Assembly: GCF_016278365.1 (NCBI RefSeq)
Contig: NZ_JADQBZ010000007.1
Coordinates: 1-64,000, forward strand
DNA from: Methanolobus sp.
Lineage (GTDB): Archaea; Halobacteriota; Methanosarcinia; Methanosarcinales; Methanosarcinaceae
Direction: 5' to 3'
Length of the DNA stretch: 64,000 bases
The translations under genes and the position numbers were made by a program. This document shows, piece by piece, positions 57,016 to 64,000 of the stretch (positions within the stretch are counted from its first letter, which is position 1; each line of letters starts with the position of its first letter). The notes under the pieces were generated by a model that saw only the letters and a list, made by a program, of their open reading frames with translations, was not told where the DNA came from and searched no databases.

Positions 57016-59465
57016 TGGTAAGCTTTGAGCATCCGGAAATGTTCTGGCTTATTCTGCCTGTCCTGATAGGCGGAATATACCTTCTAAGAAAAGCCACGAA
57101 GAAAGGCCTCATCATTTCCAGGATCATAGTTGTTGCACTGCTTATCATCGCACTGGCGTCTCCCTATACACTCAGCCCCAGGGTGACTGTGGACGACAAT
57201 CCCAACATTGTCCTGATCTCCGATGAAACGGAAAGCATGAACATCTTTGACAAGCAGGCTGCAACCAATCTGTATGAATCACTGGCAGCGAAAACACCCA
57301 CTACACTTGTCAGGCTCACCGGGGATAAGACTGCCCTGGGAGATGCAATTATGCAGTATTCCACAGGAGATAACCAGTTAGTAATGATAACGGACGGGAA
57401 CAGCAACAGTGGAGCTGACCTTGAAGAAGCCCTGAAATTTGCACAGGATATCGGGACCACGGTATACTATGTTCAGCCCGACCTTACGTCCAACGATATC
57501 ACCGCTCAAATCACTGGCGACAAGACGGTTATCGTGAACAACGTGAACCAGTTCGATATGATCATCTCCCAGGCTGGCACCGGGGAGATCAGCTACCGCT
57601 ATGAGTTGTACATCAACGATCAGCTTGCAAGGAGCGCAAATGTCGTGCAGGAAGGCAGGCAGAAGAACATAACGCTTCATGACATCAAGTTCTCAAAGCT
57701 TGGAAAGCACACTATGAAACTGGTAATCATACCTTCCGGCGGTGACAGCGACAATATCAATAATGATTTCTATAAATCGGTATATGCTATCCCTAAACCC
57801 AAAATAACTGCCATCGGTCTTGAAACCGGCTCCCCCCTTGCCTATTCACTGCAAAACCTCTATGCAGTCTCAACGGCAACGGACCTGTCCAGTATAGATG
57901 GCAAGAAGGCGATAGTGATTGACAATACACACGCCAATTCCTTCTCGCAGAGCGATGTGACGAAGCTCAAAGCTTTCCTTAATGACGGACATGGGATCGT
58001 AGTAGTCGGCGGGGACCACTCATACAACTATGGTAACTACCTTGACTCTCCGATCGAGGAGATACTTCCGGTAGTATCCAGACCCACTGACTGGAGCGGA
58101 GGAAGGAATGTAGTTCTGGTGCTTGATGTATCGGGGAGTTCAGTCGATTACAATATGACTACAGACATAGTTTCAAATGCAGTCAAAATAATAAAAAATG
58201 AGAATCTAAGGGACTCACATGTAGGAATTATTACTTTTGGGAGTAAGGGGTTTGACTTCTCTAACGGACTATTATATCTTGGCACTTCTTCAAATATAGA
58301 ACTTTTAGAACAGCAATTAGAAGAGATGAAATTTGGTGGTGGAGAAACCAATTTGAATGAAGGATTAGAAGTTGCTGAAACTTGGTTAGAGGATGAAACA
58401 GGTGAATTAGAAATTATAATAATTTCCGATGGAGCAATTGACTCTTACAAAGAAACAATAGCAATATCTCAAAGGCTTCATGCGAAAGGTGTTAATTTTT
58501 ACTTCCTTCATATTAATTCAGGCGATAAAGGCCAAGATGGTTTACTAGACGAAAATGGTAACTATGTGAGTAAAAGAATAATGGAAGAAGTAAACGGATC
58601 TCATGTTTGGCTTGAGAAGGGAGAAAGAGCAAATATAATATTTAGCGGTATACAGCAGCCTTCCGATCAAAATGATACTGCATTTGGTTCATTCCCTCTC
58701 ATAGAACTCAACACGCAGCATTTCATAACACGTAATGTTGAAGTGGAGGGTGAGATTACAGGGTACAATGATGTCACACCCAAGGCTGGAGCCGACAGGC
58801 TGGTTATCACAGCCACAGGTAAACCTGTACTCACTACCTGGAGATATGGCCTGGGGAGGGTAGCAGCCATTACAACTGATAATGGGGAGCGGGGCGGGAA
58901 CAGGTGGGGAACCGCACTGTATTCCGGCAACAATTCAAAAATAGTCTCCTCAACTGTTAACTGGGCCATAGGCAACCCCCGCGAGGAAACGGGTGCAGTT
59001 GTGGAAGCACCGGATACATGGTACGGAACACCTGCCGATGTTGTGCTTACAATGTATGATACCGGCATCCCTATCCTGAAGCTCAACGGTGACAATGTTG
59101 ATCTTTCCCTTACAGGGAACAATGTATATGAAGCGAGCATCAGTCCCGACACCATCGGAGTGCATGACCTTTCGGGTTATCCGCTGGCCGTCAACTATGC
59201 GCTGGAATATCGCGATGTAGGTCTCAATGAGAACCTGCCTTCCCTCATCAGGGCCTATGGGGGCAACACATATACAGAAGATGAGGCGCGTGCCAGCCTC
59301 CTTACGGAAGCCCGGCAAAAATCCCAGAAACTGGTGCGCGATATCGTCAGCCATAAGATGTATTTCCTGCTTGCCGCTCTTATAATCTTCCTTGGTGAAG
59401 TGATAGTCAGGAGAATCAGGGAAATAAGGGAAATGAAGAAAATGCAGAGCGAGATGCAGGGCTAA
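57015..59465 (+). CDS. BatA/BatB-like membrane protein with VWA domain (mosaic composition)
   Basis: 816 residues. Two N-terminal membrane helices (MFWLILPVLIGGIYLL, IVVALLIIALASPY), a first VWA-like domain (VLISDETESMNIF), a glutamine-amidotransferase-like region with VVVGGDHSYNYGNYL, a full VWA domain (VLVLDVSGSSVDYN, MIDAS) from about residue 366, and a C-terminal helix with a basic tail. The VWA domain is encoded by a much more AT-rich stretch, about 58145-58670, with different codons (AGA, TTA, ATA) than its flanks. Last gene of the operon, with a T-run at 59483. Confidence 0.83.
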   Translation: MVSFEHPEMFWLILPVLIGGIYLLRKATKKGLIISRIIVVALLIIALASPYTLSPRVTVDDNPNIVLISDETESMNIFDKQAATNLYESLAAKTPTTLVRLTGDKTALGDAIMQYSTGDNQLVMITDGNSNSGADLEEALKFAQDIGTTVYYVQPDLTSNDITAQITGDKTVIVNNVNQFDMIISQAGTGEISYRYELYINDQLARSANVVQEGRQKNITLHDIKFSKLGKHTMKLVIIPSGGDSDNINNDFYKSVYAIPKPKITAIGLETGSPLAYSLQNLYAVSTATDLSSIDGKKAIVIDNTHANSFSQSDVTKLKAFLNDGHGIVVVGGDHSYNYGNYLDSPIEEILPVVSRPTDWSGGRNVVLVLDVSGSSVDYNMTTDIVSNAVKIIKNENLRDSHVGIITFGSKGFDFSNGLLYLGTSSNIELLEQQLEEMKFGGGETNLNEGLEVAETWLEDETGELEIIIISDGAIDSYKETIAISQRLHAKGVNFYFLHINSGDKGQDGLLDENGNYVSKRIMEEVNGSHVWLEKGERANIIFSGIQQPSDQNDTAFGSFPLIELNTQHFITRNVEVEGEITGYNDVTPKAGADRLVITATGKPVLTTWRYGLGRVAAITTDNGERGGNRWGTALYSGNNSKIVSSTVNWAIGNPREETGAVVEAPDTWYGTPADVVLTMYDTGIPILKLNGDNVDLSLTGNNVYEASISPDTIGVHDLSGYPLAVNYALEYRDVGLNENLPSLIRAYGGNTYTEDEARASLLTEARQKSQKLVRDIVSHKMYFLLAALIIFLGEVIVRRIREIREMKKMQSEMQG

Positions 59466-59768
59466 ACCAGCCTGCATCATTCTTTTTTAGATATTCACCC
59501 AGCCTTGCTAGAATTTGTTGCCAAGAGACTTGTTATCAAGTATGATAACAAATGATTAAGCCATGGCTGCCATTGAAAATACTATCTTCCAATCGTATCA
59601 ACCTGTTGCAGACCAGTTTTTTGAGTAAACATCCTGTTTTAGTAAGCTCTATTGAGGCTTTTTATTACTAATGAGCATAAATTCACAATTGTTATATGCG
59701 AAATTAATATATACTGGTTCAAACTACTACACTCTTACGTTAAAGGCATACACACAGAGGAACAGTAA
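59466..59768. other. Intergenic region before metY
   Basis: Opens with a T-run (59483-59488), probably the terminator of the VWA operon. A perfect inverted repeat TTGTTATC / GATAACAA lies at 59530-59551 with a 6-base loop. A TATA box, TTAATATATAC, at 59704-59714 serves metY. No gene seen. Confidence 0.5.
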
Positions 59769-62539
<2,771 letters not shown>

Positions 62540-62572
62540 ATCTACTTTTTTCTTTCATTTTTGTAGGGGAAA

Positions 62573-62647
62573 CAGTACTTCTGGTTCTTGAACTCTGACG
62601 CAGTACTTGGAACTATTTATATAGGCTGCTGATTTAATACAGTACTG
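62573..62647. promoter_or_regulatory. Three CAGTACT sites around the promoter of the winged-helix gene
   Basis: CAGTACT occurs at 62573-62579, 62601-62607 and, extended to the full palindrome CAGTACTG, at 62640-62647. A TATA box (TATTTATATA, 62614-62623) lies between the second and third, and the third covers the expected transcription start. This arrangement suggests autoregulation by the protein encoded at 62668. Confidence 0.6.
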
Positions 62648-62667
62648 TTACAAAACAGAGGTATTAT

Positions 62668-63039
62668 ATGATCGACTTTGCCTGTAAGGAGTTTAAGATA
62701 GAAGCTGTCATCAAATGCGGTTTGAACCTGACAAAAGCTGACCTTGAGGTTCTGAGACACTTTCTCCAGTTCGGTCAGGATTGGCTCAACACCGAGCATA
62801 TTGCAGAGGATCTGGGACTTAACCTTTCAACGGTCCAGAGAAGTGTAAAGAAACTATATGAACGTAACATCCTCATCCGCTCCCAGAACAATATGGATGG
62901 CGGAGGATACTTCTTTGTCTACAAGATTCGTAGCAAAAAGGAGATAAGGGAACTCATAATGCAGGTTGTCAACAGCTGGGTGAACAGGGTCGATACTGAA
63001 CTGCAGGCCTGGGCTGAAGAAAAGCACGAAAAGAAGTGA
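62668..63039 (+). CDS. Winged-helix transcriptional regulator
   Basis: 123 residues. A winged helix spans about residues 22-90: LTKADLEVLRHFLQF, NTEHIAEDLGLNLSTVQRSVKKLYERNILIRS as helix-turn-helix, and GGGYFFVYKIRSKKEI as wing. The C-terminal helix suits dimer formation. It resembles the MarR/TrmB-like regulators of methanogens; its ligand is unknown. AGAGG precedes the start. Likely controls itself and the iron-sulfur membrane gene 79 bases downstream. Confidence 0.85.
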   Translation: MIDFACKEFKIEAVIKCGLNLTKADLEVLRHFLQFGQDWLNTEHIAEDLGLNLSTVQRSVKKLYERNILIRSQNNMDGGGYFFVYKIRSKKEIRELIMQVVNSWVNRVDTELQAWAEEKHEKK

Positions 63040-63117
63040 TCATGTAGTACAGGTACACAGAATAAAATTATCATACTCAAAACATCCTATTCAAAATCTT
63101 AAATCAAGAGTGTAATC

Positions 63118-63732
63118 ATGCTTAAAATAACTCCATACCTGGGCATTTTTGTCCTTATAGTATCCATCGCAGGACTCTGGTTCCCATTGCTTGGCTATTT
63201 CCTGTTGCTGGTCTTTGCCACACTTATGATCACCAGTATCTTCAGGGGAAGGTGGTTTTGCGGGAATCTCTGCCCCAGAGGAAGTTTCAATGACTTCTGG
63301 GTAAGTAGGATATCCAGAAGCCGGAAAATACCAAAATCCCTCCGGAGCTTCTGGGTGAGGGTTCCAATCCTTGCGCTTATGATGGGATTCATGGGCTACA
63401 GGCTCATATCAACACAGGGGATCATAAACCAAATCGGAATGGTCTTTGTGGTCATGTGTCTGATAACCACTACAATAGCACTCATTGTAGGTGTCAGTTT
63501 CAGTCCGCGTACATGGTGCACCTTCTGTCCCATGGGAACCATGCAGAACATCATCGGCGGTCACAAGTACAGATTGCATGTAGATAACTCAAAATGTATT
63601 GACTGCAACAAATGTGATAAGAAGTGCCCCATGCAACTTGAAGTGCATAACAACGAGCACAAACCGGATTGCATAAAGTGTGGCAGATGTGTTGCAGCCT
63701 GTCCTACAAAGGCGCTAGCATTCAAAAACTGA
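63118..63732 (+). CDS. NapH/CcoG-like 4Fe-4S membrane protein
   Basis: 204 residues with four membrane helices. The CxxxCP motifs FCGNLCPRGS (C48, C52) and CTFCPMGT mark the NapH/CcoG/RnfC-like family. Two ferredoxin clusters follow (CIDCNKCDKKC and CIKCGRCVAAC) at the C-terminus on the cytoplasmic side. It probably moves electrons between a cytoplasmic ferredoxin and a membrane partner. No partner is next to it. Starts 78 bases after the regulator. Confidence 0.88.
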   Translation: MLKITPYLGIFVLIVSIAGLWFPLLGYFLLLVFATLMITSIFRGRWFCGNLCPRGSFNDFWVSRISRSRKIPKSLRSFWVRVPILALMMGFMGYRLISTQGIINQIGMVFVVMCLITTTIALIVGVSFSPRTWCTFCPMGTMQNIIGGHKYRLHVDNSKCIDCNKCDKKCPMQLEVHNNEHKPDCIKCGRCVAACPTKALAFKN

Positions 63733-63795
63733 ATATTCGGTGCAGGTAAATTTGTCTGTGATGTAAATTGCGGAAAATATGAAGGATATTCAATC

Positions 63796-63815
63796 CCCCT
63801 TCCTTTAGGAAGGGG
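63796..63815. terminator. Stem-loop between convergent genes
   Basis: CCCCTTCC (63796-63803) and GGAAGGGG (63808-63815) form a perfect 8-bp GC-rich stem with a TTTA loop. It lies between the stop of the NapH-like gene (63732) and that of the convergent minus-strand gene (63896), and could end transcription from both sides. Confidence 0.6.
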
Positions 63816-63895
63816 CAATTAACTTTAAAATTAAATTTAGAACTAATTTTTATAATTGAAATTCTATTTATCTATCAGGCTATAATCCTGTTTAT

Positions 63896-64000
63896 TCAGA
63901 ACCTTGCTTCTATCATGAAAGTCTCTTCCAGTTCCATACTTTCATCGGTTTCAACAACTGACACGACTTTCTTAATCCTGTATTGCCCCTCTTCTATTTC
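63896..64000 (-). CDS. C-terminal end of a minus-strand gene (partial)
   Basis: 34 codons open to the window edge, ending EETFMIEARF and a stop at 63896. The segment reads EIEEGQYRIKKVVSVVETDE with an alternating, strand-like pattern, so it is real-looking, but too short to name. It is convergent with the NapH-like gene. Confidence 0.5.
   Translation of the reverse strand, partial: EIEEGQYRIKKVVSVVETDESMELEETFMIEARF

Noticed and set aside
59466-59768. SAM riboswitch before metY
   Set aside because: No conserved riboswitch core could be traced; only a TATA box and a short inverted repeat are visible.

Overview
The window looks like the chromosome of a methylotrophic methanogen of the Methanosarcinaceae type (Methanolobus, Methanomethylovorans or a close relative; the genus is a guess). 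The signs are a FilR1/Msr-type regulator, a methyltransferase corrinoid-protein remnant, archaeal Trm56 tRNA methylase, AMP phosphorylase, a geranylgeranyl-reductase-family protein, a PGF-CTERM surface protein, MetX fused to CBS domains, archaeal TATA boxes and AGGAGGTGAT-type ribosome sites.

Layout. 1-7000: an MBL-fold hydrolase runs in from the left edge. It is followed by a redox cluster (two iron-sulfur flavoproteins, a flavodoxin, a decayed lipoprotein hydrolase and a ferredoxin-tailed aldo/keto reductase) and then larB with a broken larC. Four copies of one 18-bp palindrome sit in front of the two redox units and look like operators of a TetR-like repressor not encoded here. 7000-18100: a FilR1-type regulator, a polysaccharide deacetylase, a run of very small genes including a TTG-started tandem zinc-ribbon pair, a lipoprotein of three Cache-like repeats, a 1210-residue beta-helix surface protein and a purine permease.

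18114-30340 is a complete type I-E CRISPR-Cas locus: 51 repeats and 50 spacers at an exact 61-base period, a leader, then cas2, cas1, cas6e, cas5e, cas7e, cse2, cse1 and cas3, all on the minus strand. A divergent csa3 regulator lies beyond cas3, with a large imperfect palindrome in the cas3-csa3 gap. One spacer occurs three times.

30340-47000: remnants of a toxin-antitoxin pair, a large-subunit catalase, a U32 peptidase-family protein, a truncated corrinoid protein, a geranylgeranyl reductase, a GGCT-fold protein, a radical SAM protein, EngB, a DHH phosphoesterase, two tandem secreted surface paralogues (one with a PGF-CTERM tail) and a KaiC-like ATPase with an unknown partner. 47000-64000: Nif3-like protein with an unlisted 48-residue gene, Trm56 and AMP phosphorylase, a nucleoside deaminase, an MscS channel, prephenate dehydratase, a tightly packed MoxR / DUF58 / von Willebrand A membrane operon, metY-metX for homocysteine synthesis, a winged-helix regulator with repeated CAGTACT sites, and a NapH-like iron-sulfur membrane protein. 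A minus-strand gene enters from the right edge.

The items most worth a second look are the shared palindromes of the redox cluster, the candidate Csa3 operator over the cas3 promoter in a type I-E locus, the triplicated spacer, the AT-rich patch confined to the VWA domain of the last gene of the MoxR operon, and the CAGTACT sites before the small winged-helix gene.
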